From Syngnathus acus (lineage: Eukaryota > Chordata > Actinopteri > Syngnathiformes > Syngnathidae): a stretch of 64,000 nucleotides of DNA. Made by a program: the position numbers and the translations under genes. The stretch covers positions 2,890,476-2,954,475 of the forward strand of contig NC_051089.1 of NCBI RefSeq assembly GCF_901709675.1, given 5' to 3'. Under the pieces are notes generated by a model. It ran no database searches and was not told where the DNA came from. It saw nothing but the letters and a program-made list of their open reading frames with translations. Of the stretch, positions 1 through 13,818 are shown piece by piece (within the stretch, counting starts at the first letter, position 1; each line of letters begins with the position of its first letter).

Positions 1-751
1 CATTACTTTGTGAGCATAGGATTAGTGTAAAATTTCAATTTTTTTCATTGCTGTGTAGTAATTGATGTTGCTAATGAGGTTGAACAAGTCCTCTGAGACG
101 CAACCACGACGGCCATGTTGGTGTCACGTGAAGGTGGGATTTGACTTGCTAATGTGCAGCTGGTACGTATTCACATCTTCATTAAAGTAAAGTTTTGCGC
201 TACGGGTGTCCAAGTGACGCGACCTCGCCGCTTCCTGGAAGGCAGCTCATTAATATTCAGCAGCGACACTGACGCTAACGAGACGCTGAGGTGTGAGGGT
301 CGACGACATCGTCACGCCTTCTGTCGCGTAAACACGTGCGTGACCTTGTGAAGGTCATGTGTGGCAAACACAAAGTGATGAAATAGTGGATGGCACTATG
401 TGTGTATTTTACTCGCAATTATTAAAAAAAAAAAAAAACTTTATATACCAATTTCATTTTCAGGGAGGGGGAGCAGAGAAAAGACACTTCATTTTGTGTA
501 AGTCTAAATTTATTGCCGTTGTAATGCCAGGCAATAATAAATATTTTTTTAGAGGTGTATCTTTATATATAATACATAAAAACATGAATACATCAAATTG
601 TAGAAAATGAAATAAAAAGTAAACAAACCTGTCCTTTGTTGTTGTGTGGTTTCGGTTCTCAAAAGTATTGAAAAGTAAAAAGTTCATTAAAAAAGAGCTA
701 AAGCAAAGTCCTTAAAGGTAAAAGGTGGGCGAGTCCTCAGTCTTGGTCGGT

Positions 752-3700
752 TTACGTTGTCTTCTTTTTCTTAACGCTTTTGTGTTCGCTGTACTGCACC
801 TTGAAACGACATCAACGGCATCAACACAAAGCGCAACGGTGACAAAAAGAATATCTTTGTTTCATTGCCATGTGACCACCCGGCCGTGACTTGATAAGAA
901 CTAACAGGAAGCTGATGGTGGTCTCGTTTTAGCAAAATTAAATCCCATGATGAGGAAGTGCGCGGAATGTGATGCCAACAAACTTGGTGTTTGCGTCAAT
1001 TAAAATGTTCCATCTTACCTTCTGTACATCTGAAGGTACCCTGCTCAGGAAGTCCAGCACCTCGTTGTTGTCGATGGCGAAAGGGTTGCGCAATCGCTTG
1101 GTGAATTTATTGATGCCTAGAATTCAGGAAAAAAATGTGAAAACTAACCCTCTTGGAAAAAAAAAAAAGTATTAGGAGTGGCTCGTACCCCATATTAAGA
1201 CAATGTAGCGCAGTGGGATGTAATAGGTGAGCACAGTGGCCGTACTAAAGAGCAGCAAAGCCAGGCTGGACAGGAAGGGCTCCGACCAGTTGAACGTGCT
1301 AAAAAACAACAAAAACACACAAAATTCTCTTACAAAAATCGACCAAATATGAAATGCGAGCTCGTGAAAAGGTTACTTTTTAATCCGCTCCCCGAAGTTG
1401 GCCATCTCATCCAGGAAGGTCTGAAGGCTGATGACGATGTCCTGCACCATGTGGATCTTCTCCATCAAACCTCGGCGCTCGGACTCCTGACGTCAGCGGC
1501 ACAAATTGACACGCTTGCCTCCGTTGTAATTTGGTGGTTATAATTGATTACCTTCTCGTCGTCCTCCTCTTCGTCACCTACGTCCATACTGCTCTGAGAA
1601 GAACCAACATTCACGTTAGCGGAGGAATACATTTATCAATTTTGTTCATTTCCAGTGAGGACAAAGTGGAAAAAAAAATGTAAATGCCAAATCAAAGGCC
1701 TCCTTTAAAAATGTGAAATAAAGATGACACTCACCAGGTCTTGACTGTCTTGCCCGGAGCAGATCTGTACGTAGTTCCATGAGATGAGCAGGACCAGGAT
1801 GAGGGGAAGCATATAGAACTCCCAGTGCCACACCATCAACAGGAACACCTGCAGACATGTCATTGATGATTCGTCAGCCAATAAGAGAGCAGCAATTACT
1901 GCACTTCCTGTTTGAACCATTACTATTTCCTGCAAATTATGAACCTCACTTGTTGTGTTAAGGCACACATTGATAATAATAATAATAATAATAATAATAG
2001 TAATAGAAGAAAAAAAAACAGCTACCAAATGTCACTACCGGCGGGATCTCCCAATTTAATGGTAGAGGAAATCGCGGCATGCCAGGGCGGTAATCCCTGG
2101 GAGTTGAGCCAAAGCAGGGATTTAGGAAGAAGGAAGCAAATAAAAGGTGAGGCGTTTAGAGTGAGAAGATGAGAGCAGATGGCCATGCAGTGTCTGTGTG
2201 TCAAAATCTCAACCGAGGACCGCCCACGTCCGTTCGTCTTACAAAAACGGAGGAAAAAAGCGGCATTATGGAGTCATTATTCCGCGAAGACAGACGCCGC
2301 AGGATCCCGGAACATGCTCGGAAAAGGAAGCTGCAACTTTTCTTCTCCATTTCTGGGAAATTGAGGATAAACAAGTCGGATCAATCAAAGCCAATGTTCC
2401 TGCTCTGTTCCTCAATCAACTCACTCGCTGTCAATGTGTCTAGCCCCTCCCTTCTCAGTTCCCATTCACCGTTATTTTGCCTGCAATTGCCAAAAATTAA
2501 TTCGAGTACTAAAGTCAAAGACTCACCACAAAGGCCAGCAGGCTCCTTTGGACGCTCTCCCACTGGAAGCAGCTCTTGACGTACTGCAGGGTGGACGTGA
2601 TGGCCCGGTAGAGCGCCCGCACGCGCTGCACGTTCCTGGCTAGAGCCTGACAAACAAATTTGAAATAAGATGATACATCCAAATAGTCCCTTAACCCCTT
2701 TATCGAGATTTATTATTATTATTTTTTTAACGTTGACAAAAACTTCAACGTAACTTCAAAGAGTAAATTAGCATGGAGCTGCGCAATGGCATCCGGGCTC
2801 CGACGCAGGAATGGGTGGGGGGGGGGGGGGGGGGGGTTTCCACGTTGGAAATCTGACCTGATTTTGTCCAACATGAAAACAAGCAGTAGGAGCGGCAGCG
2901 CACGTCACAGCCACTGTAAGCCAATTTGGGCGTTAGCGGGTGATGTATTGTGTGGCAACAATGAGGCTTTTGTGGGGCATACAGACAGTCAGGCACCCGC
3001 TCTGGCACCCTGTCTCACTTACTGTATATCAAACTAATGTGGCGGAACACGGCACGGTCGGCGGCCATTAACGCTCAATTCAAAGCAGCGGGGCCGCTTT
3101 TGCTTTTACTGCTTTCCACCAGGGGAGGAAACACTTGGACTGGATCTGCTCAACTGGGGGGGGGTTCGGATCTGATCATCACAAGTGTTGCATACCTTTT
3201 TGGAAAATTTGGGATTATCTTCCATGAATTGTCTCTCCCGGGGCTGGAATGTTCTTATGCTGGCACGGATCTGGATGACAAATATTCAAATAAATAAGAA
3301 GTCAGAGGAAGTTGGAGCTTTGACGAGTCCTGGTATGTAGACTCACGGGGTTGAAAATCAACTCCAGCTCCAGCGTGATGTTTCCTTTGCTCAGGCCGCC
3401 CAAGTCCTCCTTCTTCAGGGGCAAGGTGATCTGCTGCCTGCTGCGGATCTGCGTCCAGCACAAATACACACACACAAAAAAGAAAAGGGTCAGAGGGGGC
3501 GCGGGACCGACCGAGCCGTGAACCGGACCGCCAGTCGAGTCGGATCATGTCTCGACGTGACACGCGATGCCGACGTGACGCCGTGGGGAAGGTGTGACGA
3601 AGGAGGAGGCGGCTTGGGTACCCAGAGCAGAGGAATGGCCACTTTTCCCAGGAAGTCCGGAGCTTTGTCTCCGTCCTCGTCGAAAACTGTCACCAGGAGA

Positions 3701-6700
3701 ACCTCGTGGACGTCCCACACGGGACTGGGAACACACAACAACAATTTCTCCTTAATTCCATGTTATGTGCATTATTTGAAGTTTAAATGTCTTAAATTAG
3801 CCAGCATGTAGCTTTCTAATTGTGCACACTCTTTAGTAGCTAAATTCCTTTGTACTGCACATTTTCATGTACAAATATAGCGACAGGTTGCACTTTTTTT
3901 TTTTAGGTTCAAAATTCTTGTGTACATTGATTCTCAAATGTGGTTGCTGTGTGCATTATTTGGTATATAAATTCCTTTTTGTGATCAATTGCTGGCATTA
4001 TTTAATTTATTTATTGAAATAAGTTTGGGACAATACTAACAAGGTGAAGACTTTCTTCCACTCGGGCTGGAGGCTCTTGTAGACGGTATGCGTCTGCAGC
4101 CTGTCGTTGCAGAGTTCCAAAACGCAGAAGGGGTCGCTCTTGCCTGCGCCACAAAAACCACAAACGCTCATAGCGAGTTCCCAGCATGCAATGTGTTTGC
4201 TTGAGCTTACCGTTGAGATCGGCGGACATCAGGTCGCAGGCCCTGATGACTTTGACTTGGAGAAAGCCCACATCGCTGATGTTCTTCAGGGACCGTTGAA
4301 GGCCCTGAAAGGACAAGTATGATGCTAATTCATGTAAATGCAACATTATTGTCTACTATTCATTATATTCGTTTTTTTTATTGGTTATTTTAATTGTTAA
4401 TTTTCAAATCAATAAATATTTTTTGCAATAAGATTAAGGAGACATTTAGCTATTTCTAACAGCAGTTTACAACATTAAATTTTCAAAGTGTTACCATAAT
4501 AAAGAAATGAATCGTAATTTTTGTTTAAAAAAATGAATCATGTTTTTTTTTGAAGGGGCGAAAAATTCCCAATATAAAGAATTGTTTTTTGTTAAAGAAA
4601 TTCTGATCATTTGCATAACATTATCGTGCGTGCAAATAATGGCCAGCATCTGGCCACCTCACTAACGCTTTTTCCTGACAAATGCTGCCACCTAGCGGTC
4701 TTTAAAAGAAGGACACGAACAGAAACATTCTTGCTATTACTAAGAAATCATTTGACTACAATTTGGCCAAGACATCTTGGCTTTTTTTTTGATGAAATTA
4801 TAAATTACAGGTAAGAAACACAAGTGTGTTATACTGGTACTGACAAAGTTGTCCAGCTGGTTCTGGTGCTCGGCCGGATCGTCGAGGGGCGCCACGGAGA
4901 GATCCGAGATGGACACCCCGCTACAGGTGCTGATCATGACCAGGAAAACCAGACGTCCTCGGCCCGAGTCCAACGACAGCGTGAAGTGTTGCCTCTCATC
5001 TAGGGGGACGCCAGAAAGATCCACCTCACACCTGCGTGAAAAAATCGAATCCAATCAAAGCAGAACCGACGTATACAAAAAAGTCAGCGTACAGAGACTC
5101 ACACTCCCAAACACTCCTCAGACCGTCGCCCCTCTTTGGACCAAACCTCCGCATCCAGCATGCTGGTGCCGTCCTGGAAGTAGTTCAAGGTGAACTTCTC
5201 TCTCCACTGAGGCTTGGACACCATGCCGACATTCTGCATGGGGGGAACGTTAAGGAAAAAGTCTGCTCTTTAACCCGACCAACTGAGCGTCGTGTAATAT
5301 TTGTTGCATTATTTTAGCCTTTAAAAAAAAGTTACTTAACATTTATTTATTTATTTATTTATTTATTTATGTATTTTTTTTGTTTTTGTTCATTTATTTA
5401 TTTATCTAGTTATTTATTTATTTATTTGTACCTTGCTCTTGTATCGCTGCTCGCCCAGCCGGAAGCGGACAAAGACCTGTCCGGTCGGCGAGTCCGCGGG
5501 AACGTCCTGCCCCTCCACCAGCGTCACCTTGACCACCGAAGTCCACAGCTGGCTCTTAATCAGCGCCTCAGACAGCCTCGTGCTCTGCTGGAAAGAAGCC
5601 AACTGTGGGAGACGGAGTGGCAGTTAAATCGAGCCAGCCGGCTCTCCTTGAGGAGCTCCTGGCAGAGGTGGGAGGAAATTACAGATGTGCAAGTCGGAAC
5701 TCGGTGTCAAGTCTTAACAAGTCTCTCGCGAGTCCCAAGTTACTTTAGTTACTCTAAGTCCCGTCTCTCAATACAAGTTTCATATGTTTGACCCGAGCAA
5801 GTCCTGAAAATAAATTTGACTCCGGTCAAGTCATGATATTCTCATCCCCCACGTCTGCCTCATGGTTGGCACCGGACCGTGCAGATGTACCTAATGTGTT
5901 ATCTATGGCACACGCTCGGTGAAGCAGGCAGTGCCGCATTGTGGTGGCATGCATCATGCAGACATGCACGTGTGCTCAATAGCCTCCTAAAAGCATGCGG
6001 CGCAATCAAACAGTAAACACGGCAGGTTATACCTAAAAAAATAAATAAACAACAAGGCTCACTGCGGTTCTGGGTCTCACTTTCACTGTAAAAAATATAT
6101 AATAATAATAATAAATCACAGATTATATTAAACTAAATTTCTGGATAGCCACAACTACAACATCCTGAGAAAGATTCAGCCCAATTGCTCCTTAAAAACA
6201 ATTATAAATCAAGTAACAATGTAATGGTCGATAAATCTAACAAAGATGTTTTGATGAACATCAAAGAAAATTTCAAACCAATTTGTTTTCATAAACATCA
6301 AACACTATTTAATCTTCATACTCTAAGTCTTCATTAAACCGAATTCATTTGATTAAAATTTCAACTTGATTCGACTAAAACTTGTTCTGTGCAAGAAAAA
6401 AAATAAATAAATTGGAACCTTACAATATTACCGATATTTATTAACCTCATAATATAACCTAATATTCATTCACCGAACATCCCTGAAAATGAAAACGGTA
6501 ACGATCTTCTATTGCGATCCTTTGAGCAGGTTGAATACAAACACAACAAATTGTTAGTGTGGGCGTGGCTTACCCGACTACTGCGTTTTCGGATTTGTGG
6601 CCAGCGCTGTGGGTCGGCGCATGCGTGTTAGGTGCAGAAGACAAAGCACAGTCACGTTAGTTAGCGGTGGATAACACAACGCAACACTTATAAGACAATG

Positions 6701-7145
6701 CACAACAAAAAAGCTGCAGCTAGAAGCCATGCATCAAGGCGCGCAAAAGCGACCCCTACTGGTCCACGGCGGCTGCCTTCATCTCTTCGCTTGAGGCTTA
6801 TGTCCAGCAGAATCTCGCCCATGTCGTCCTCGAGGCTGTTGGGGTCGTCCAGACGCAGACACAGCTCGTTGACACTGCACAGACGAGAAGAAAAAAAAAA
6901 GATGAAATTAAATATCATCAATTTAAATCCAACAAATGAGTCTTCAATAAAACAAAAATATAATCTCCTAATTGTCAAAGACAATTTCAATTTGTTTTTA
7001 TAAATATGATTTAAAAAAAAAAATGACATGGCTCACTTGTCCAGGTCCAGTTCACTGAGGAGGATGCTGGTCGAGCCCATGAAGTCGTCGGTGGTCAGGT
7101 CACGGTCGTACACCTGAGTTGACACGGCCACCGTTACCATGGTGA

Positions 7146-7182
<37 letters not shown>

Positions 7183-10100
7183 ACACCCACCTTAACGTAG
7201 AGCCACTGGCTGAGGTTCCGGACGGGGATGGAAAAGTTCTCACTCCACATGGGGTTGAGATTCTTGACGACCACTTTGCTCTTGTAGATGGTCTTGCCTT
7301 CCAATTTGAACTTGACGTAAGGGTCGCTGGTGCCTGAAAATGGAGACATAAAAATAAAATAATGTATGAAATCAATACAAACCAAATTTAATCTTTCAAA
7401 AGCCAGTTATTTTGAAATTCACATTTGCAATATGGAAGACTAATTTGTTAGATTCACTGATGACTAAATGATGACTTTTTTGGTACTGTTTTTTTTCCCC
7501 CAAACAAAACAAAGCCTGGAGCACAAAAGCCTAAAATAGATATGAAAAAGAAAAGAAATTGGTCAACTTGGATTAAAAAAAAAAAAAAAGTCAGACGTTT
7601 CTCAACATTGACTGGAAGTTGCCACATGTGACTTCCAGTCAAGAAAAACAACAGTTGCTTCCAAGATTATGTTTTGGCTTGATGAGCCACAACTTCCTGT
7701 TCTGTTTCCACTGTAAATTTACTGCCAGTCCAAACCACATTGTTCTAATTAGCGTAGTGAATACAGCGAATGCATTTTGTTTTTGCTTACATTGCAGATT
7801 CATCTTTAACCACATTCAATTGAATACTCCTCTTTATAAACTTGCAATTTCAATCAATAAATCGCTAAGTGCATCCTTCAACTACCTGTTGATGGTTAAC
7901 CTGAATGTCGTGTTAATAACAAAATGGCTAATGACACAATCGGCTTCTGGGCGTGCCGACAAAGAAAAGTCGGACTTTGAGCCCTGGACTACTGTTGGGC
8001 GGACGGTAAACAAACATACAGTAGCAGGGCGAGGCTCAGATGGGTTACAATACGCCACCTGGAATTTTACCTGCAGGAACATTTTCGCTAACACGCGTCA
8101 AGCGTTTGACAAGCAAGATGGAGGCAAACTTACAAATTACTTTAGGGAGAAAACGATCGATTTTTTTCCTGTGTTGGTTTTTCGAGCAAGGCTCATCTAT
8201 TTTGCAGATTTGTGGTTTTTGCGTTTGGGTTTGCAGAGGTTCTATTTACTAAAGCGGAGGAGTTCTTGTTAAGGGGATTTGCATGACGGTACGCGTTATT
8301 TAGACAAGACTTTTTTTCCGGGCGGTTACTTCAGCCACATCAAACGAGCACTTTGTGCACAGTGAAACGTGTTTCTTATAAGATTATTAGATGGGCGAGT
8401 ATCTATTGCTAGTAAAATGAGCTGAAGTGAAACGTGATGACGGAGAAGAGGGCGGAGTCATTGTAGGAAAAAAAGGAAATGCGATAAGAATTTGGCATGA
8501 AGCCGTTTTGAAGTCTTTGTACCGCAGCGGTCCCTGATGACAAGATTCCGTCCCTCCTTCAGGTTGATGGTGAGCAGGAAGGAGCTCAGGGAGTCTCTGC
8601 TATCCTCAAAGTTGCTGGAGGACTCCATGTTACACTGAAAACACACACACACACACAGTTCAGTGTACAACGGATGTTAGCGTAAAAACATTCCTCACCT
8701 ATATCACGTCATCAAAGACGTGCTAGCAAGACGTGCTAGCAAAACATGCCGCGCTTCCCATTTGGAACTGGACCTCAACTCCAAGTGAGCCCAAGCTCAG
8801 AGGAGCAGCCGCTCTTTAATGTCCTCGCCAGCAGCTGGGCGGCGACGATGACACGAGACACCTTGTCGACAATACCTCGGCTTTTGTGCCTCCGCCGCTA
8901 AAGCTATTTGCTCAACGGCGAGCTTTCGTATCGCTCAGGTGATGCACAATGGCGGCAAAGACTAGAGTCTGATTAGCAAACAGCATGAGGTATTACATCA
9001 CAACTCTTGATCACGGGATGTGGGCGCACCTGAGTTGACATTGTGTACACATTGAGTACACTTGTGCAGTTAATCCACTAAACTAACAACATAGACAGGC
9101 AAGGAAGGCTCAGTGGATAAAGCCATGTGGTAAACTTCTCAAGACGACGCAGAGAAAGGTCCAGATCGCAATTGGCAGCGGTGGAAGTTAGCACCCGATT
9201 GGCTGCTAATGGCTAGCTGCTCAATCTACGCTATATTAAGTGCCCACGTACAGCTAAAGCACTTTAGGTGATGCAGAGTTCACGAGTAAATCCGCATCCT
9301 CGTGACACACACGCAATCATACGCACACCTGCGAAGGAATGTTGACAGTAAAAGTTGACGGATGGGATATTTTACAGGCGCCGTGGGATGACTGTTACGG
9401 TGGAACGCAAAAAATACTTTGGAGGCAGCAGAATCAAACCCTCAAGACTCAGTTGTGTTGTTAAAAGAAAAGCTCGTGTTCCGGGACCCGTCGTGAGCAA
9501 ACACACCTGGGTCATGTGAGATAGATAGAGATATATATATATATATTTTTTTTTTTAAGTCTTTCACAACAATAAAAATTACAGGCAAAACATTGGCCTT
9601 GTTTTGACAATACTTTGGCCCTTAATTTTGTGTTATGTGTGTTTAACTTTACAACAGGCTGGAAAAAACGGAGAAACTCCGATGATTTCTTTGTCGGGTT
9701 TTTTGTGTGCGCGTGTGTGAGAGAACAGTTAACCACAAACATGAATGCAGACTTTAAGATGCCCAGATCTGCCCAGGTCCACTAACTTCTCCATGCAAAT
9801 CTTTTCTCCCACAACATACCTGCGAGCCGTCGTCCGCACCGTCCGGACTGTACACGGTCATCATTTCGGGCAGGGCGAGCTCCTCAGCCTCTATTCCGCC
9901 GAGGCCGCCGCCGGGCCCGCCGCCACTTCGGGTCGATAGCCGTTGCCACGTTGAGGATCCCTCGTCCATGTGCACGCTGTTGAACGACTCCTGAGAGGAC
10001 GTCCAGTCCGTGTCATCTGCAGGCACGCTCAGTGTGTGCTGACTCCCTCCTCCTCCTCCTCCTCCTTCCCCTCCCCCCCCTGAGCCACCTCGTCGGGCAG

Positions 10101-10329
10101 GATGGGCCAGTGGCGAGGTCGGGCTGCTGTAGCAGGGCGCGGGACTCTTGCGGAGGTAGGGCGAGGAGGCAACGGGGCCGTAGACGTCCCGCCTCAAGTC
10201 TCGCATGTCGGGCACCGAAGAGCTGAAGCGGTGGTCGATGGGGGACGGTTCCGGGGGGGAGGCGGCGGACCCTTTTTTCCCCCCGCCCGTCTTGTCCCGC
10301 CGCAGCTTCCGTCGTAAGTGCTGCAGCAT
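752..10329 (-). CDS. mctp2: Multiple C2 and transmembrane domain protein 2 (MCTP2), complete, 20 coding exons
   Basis: Exons (high to low): 9820-10329, 8523-8634, 7191-7333, 7037-7113, 6760-6874, 5432-5602, 5103-5233, 4845-5031, 4211-4304, 4041-4143, 3622-3724, 3347-3448, 3196-3270, 2527-2646, 1735-1848, 1552-1593, 1377-1486, 1189-1298, 1019-1116, 752-799. They sum to 2565 nt (854 aa; human MCTP2 is about 878). The N-terminal ~170 residues are disordered and include [11 protein letters not shown], resembling the MCTP2-specific start. Three C2 domains follow: about 188-310 ([15 protein letters not shown]), 337-460, and 491-610 ([18 protein letters not shown]). Two membrane segments lie near 676-710 and 775-805. 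The end [32 protein letters not shown] is typical of the family. MCTPs sit in ER or vesicle membranes and bind calcium and phospholipid through C2 domains. The second C2 domain has lost the SDPYVK-type aspartates, as in human MCTP2. A minus-strand AATAAA at 509-514 is a candidate poly(A) signal. Paralogue (a or b) not determined. Confidence 0.95.
2817..2836 (+). repeat. Run of 20 G
   Basis: Uninterrupted G20 inside an mctp2 intron. The transcribed strand of this minus-strand gene is the G-rich plus strand, so the pre-mRNA carries poly-C. It is a candidate G-quadruplex or slippage site, and its length should be treated as assembly-sensitive. Confidence 0.85.
5341..5428 (+). repeat. (ATTT)n microsatellite touching a splice donor
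   Basis: Interrupted ATTT repeats fill most of the intron between mctp2 exons 5103-5233 and 5432-5602. On the minus strand the donor GT at 5431-5430 is followed within a few bases by AAAT units, so changes in repeat length alter sequence next to the 5' splice site. Confidence 0.8.
7150..7178 (+). repeat. Poly-T tract near a splice donor
   Basis: About 29 T in a row lie roughly 12-40 nt intronic from the donor of mctp2 exon 7191-7333, read as poly-A in the pre-mRNA. Exact length is uncertain in any assembly. Confidence 0.8.
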
Positions 10330-10356
10330 GCTGGAATTGTCGCCGTCCTGCTTTCT

Positions 10357-12960
10357 TTAGCGGATGCTCACCAACATCTATGGCACAAAACAAAGACAGT
10401 AACAATGTTAATGTTCCTAATTTTAGACGAGTGTAAGAAGACAATTAAAAGAATTGTCGGTATTTGAGTTCTGGTCTTTTGTCCATCTTGACAACGCTAA
10501 AGGACAAAATAATAGCATGAATGGTGTTCAAGTCGCAATGAGTAAAGTGTTGCTACTTTAGATGTTCAAACTCACCTTTCCGGAATTTGAACAAGGCGCT
10601 AAATGGCGATGGATTGAGGCCAAGAAAAGGAAAGAGACACCATAACAATGATGTCACGTTTACAAAACACAACACGCAACCAGGGTAACATGACGCCAGA
10701 CACGAGAGTCTATGCTGCATAGGTGGGGTAATGTTTTTTATCATTCACGAAGCTGTGAACGGATTCATGTTAAAAAATGCCATGTATGTATAATTATTCA
10801 GTTATTTACAATCTATCAATGAAAAAAATCATTTAATCAGACTAATATTTTTAATAATTAACAGATGAATTAAAAAAAGTTTAAAATTTGTAAAGTTTTA
10901 TTAGATTTTTTTCTTTCTTTATTTTTGTCTTTATTTCAGGCAAATGCTGTTCTGTTACAAAAAACAATGTTAACTTTTTCAATTTCTACTTTTTCTGTAA
11001 CTTGACTTTGTTTTGTTTACTTTAATGTTAATAAGAATACAATGTTATGAAGAATTATAAAAATTGTATGGGTCTGTTTATAATATACTGTAGAATTGTC
11101 ATCGTGGCAGGGAATTTAGGGAGAGTGAAACGTTTTCTTTTTCCGTGTGTGGGAGGGGGGGCAGAAAACAATTAAGCACTGTATTTACTCTTGATAATGG
11201 AAATGTTGGCCGAGTCGGATTCAAGAATCATTTGGCAATGTGCGCCAGTCCTACTTAGCCTCTAGCTAGTAAAGTGAGTCACAACAAAACCTGTGCACCG
11301 CACGGCGTCTGCAGATCAAAACCAGCAAAGTGCTTGCGTCACAGGTCTGCAGCCCGACCCAAATATGGGGATTAGGAGCACAGCTAAACAACACAATTTC
11401 AGTAAAAAAAACAAAAAAAAAAAACACTGGGCAGGCAAAACCTGAGTGAGAGCATCAGTCCATAATGGCATCAAGTACACTTTTCATGGACACATCATCA
11501 AAAAGAAACAAGTACCAAATGTTCATGGCCAGACAAATGTTGATGCACCTTCCCATCTGCGACCTTGACACTGATGGCTAAGAAAACAAAACACAGCTGG
11601 AGGAGAAATGTGGTGTTCTTTTTGCAAGGCTGATTCATGGATAAGATATATTGAAAATCAACCAGGACTGCGTTTGACTTGATGCGATTGCATCACGAGT
11701 ACACTCACGCTCACACGTGCAATCTCTCCACACCATGTGACTTCCTCTTTCAACCATGAATCAAGTCATTAACCCGCAAAATGAAAGTCTTATCACACAT
11801 TTCCAGAGAAGTGATTTTCACCGGATCTTAACGCCTCTGCTTCTTTTTTGTCTTGCTGTCAGTCAGTGAGGGTGCGAGCTAAACAACGAGAGCGTCGTGT
11901 CGGAACACGACGGGGAGCTCGTTCCTTCTCGCTCGTCAGACCAAAGTATGCATCAGGAAATAGGCCGTCGCCTTGTAGAAGTTAACTGCGACCAGAAAAT
12001 GATTATCAAAATGCGGTCAGCTTTTATCTAAACAAACATCTGAATTTATTTCTTAGATGATCCCAGTAGGTTTATGTTCGTTTAAGGATTACATTTTGGG
12101 GTTTGGGTTCCAGATTAAGAATGAGTTTTAGGGATAGAGGTCAGAGTTTGGTTTAGGGTTATGTTAAGTGGGTTAGGGTTAAGGTTAACAGGAGTTTGGG
12201 GTTAGTTATAGGGCATATGACAAAGGTCCGCCACACACCAAGGAAAGTATCTTAACTGTCCCAGAGTCAACCAGTTTTTATGAGTGACCAATCTGTGGAT
12301 GGTAGTATTATGGCAAATCAATATTTGAATATTCACCCCTGTATGACATCACATAAGTAACAACCAATCAAAACGCACATGAACTTTCACCAAAAAATGT
12401 TTCTCATTGTGTTTGAGAAAAATGCTACATTGCTAATTTCAGATATACCAGTAGCTAAAAAAAAAAAAAAAAAAGCAAAGCGTGGAGAGTCTGTAACCGA
12501 AATGCAACGGTGGAGTCACACTCTAGAAAGATCAAATTTCTAATTTGTTTCCTCTCTCTGTGACCATCTGCTTTGCCTTGACAATCATTTTTGTGGTTCG
12601 GAGTAAAAATCTACAGTTCAGTACATGGAGCCTTAAACATGACACACGGTCGCAATGTGTCGCAGCGCATCGGTAAGGGCTAGAAGAGCCGTAGTATGCA
12701 GAAGCAGGAAGCGTTCTCTCACTTTTTGCACAACTTTCCCTAACGAACGTCAGTTTGAGTCAAGTTCTTGTGAATCAACTTACCTGCATGACGGACCGCC
12801 CTGTCGGACTCGAAAGTACACAAAACAAATGTTGACGTTTGGAGGCGACGGCGGAGGCGCTTCTCCCCACGACGTAAGTCGACTCCTACTCCCTGCTGGA
12901 CTGCGACACATCCCGAGTCTCGACGACTGCGAGCCTCTAACCTGCCCCCCCCCCTCTCAG
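10357..12960 (-). other. mctp2: mctp2 untranslated leader exons and short upstream ORF
   Basis: The start exon extends upstream to a splice acceptor, so it begins at 10377. That leader opens with a six-codon upstream ORF (MLVSIR, 10357-10377) before the main ATG at 10329. A 23-nt candidate leader exon with good borders lies at 10576-10598. A further donor at 12784 ends an exon running up to about 12960, in a GC-richer stretch that could hold the promoter. These leader exons are inferred from splice signals only. The stretch 10600-12780 between them shows no coding exon that I can support. Confidence 0.5.
12120..12215 (+). repeat. Degenerate telomere-like (TTAGGG) tract
   Basis: A G/T-rich stretch with several copies and near-copies of TTAGGG, including GTTTAGGGTTA and GGGTTAGGGTTAAGG. 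It lies in the long mctp2 leader intron. It is too degenerate to be a recent telomeric insertion and may simply be a short G/T-rich minisatellite. Confidence 0.45.
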
Positions 12961-13818
12961 ACATTAGACAATTGTTTATAGTAGGCAACAAAGTGCTTCC
13001 GGTAAATATAAAAATAAAAGCTTTTCCGGGAGATCGGTATAATAACGATGTCTCGGTCATTTTTTTTAAACATTGAAATTCTGATACTACATGTATCCCA
13101 AAATATGTTGTATTTAAACCAAGAGACTCGTTGCGTGAGTTTAAAATTCACATAATATTCTAAGTCCTCTTTTTGGTTTCTTGTGCGGAATTTGGTTTCG
13201 TCAAAATGTCGAGAGAAAAAAGATCGTTTGTCTGTATTTCTCACCTTGGCTTTGTCAAGTTGTTTACACTCCTTTGCGAAGATTGTGCAGGAAGTGGTTC
13301 ATTTCCACGGGAAAACCACAGAGATCGCAAATACGTGTCATCAATGTCACTGAGGGTTTTTGAATAGTAACAAAAACAATTACCCTTTTCTTGTGCTTGT
13401 TTTTTGAAGGAGGCGCACTGAAAGCGAAGAAATCTCACTTTTGTGTGTCAATTGAGGGGTAAACTGTAACGGATCAACCCCCCCACTAGGCGACGCTGTA
13501 GTACACTAAAACCTAGTGCTCACTTTACTCAAATACGAGCTGCCCTTTGCCACGAGTCAGTGAGAAATGTCTCACAGTATAAAACCTTGAGAAATATAAA
13601 ATTGAGCCCAATAAAAAGGACACTAGGTAAATACAACCTCGGGGGTAACTCATAAATGACAACAAAAGTAAAAATAATAGATCTATCACAATTTGATGGT
13701 GATATTTTATTCATGACAATATATAAACTTTTTACAATCTATTTCAAGCTTAAATTACTGCTGCTCATCCCACCAGCACACGTGTCTCTTGAGCTGATGC
13801 TTGGCATGAAATCTTGCC

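Noticed and set aside
7619-8272. 217-codon open frame on the plus strand
   Set aside because: It lies inside an mctp2 intron, has repetitive low-information composition and matches no family I know; treated as chance.
10013-10444. 143-codon open frame overlapping the first mctp2 exon
   Set aside because: Alternative frame of the GC-rich disordered N-terminus; the mctp2 frame is supported by splicing phase and family match.
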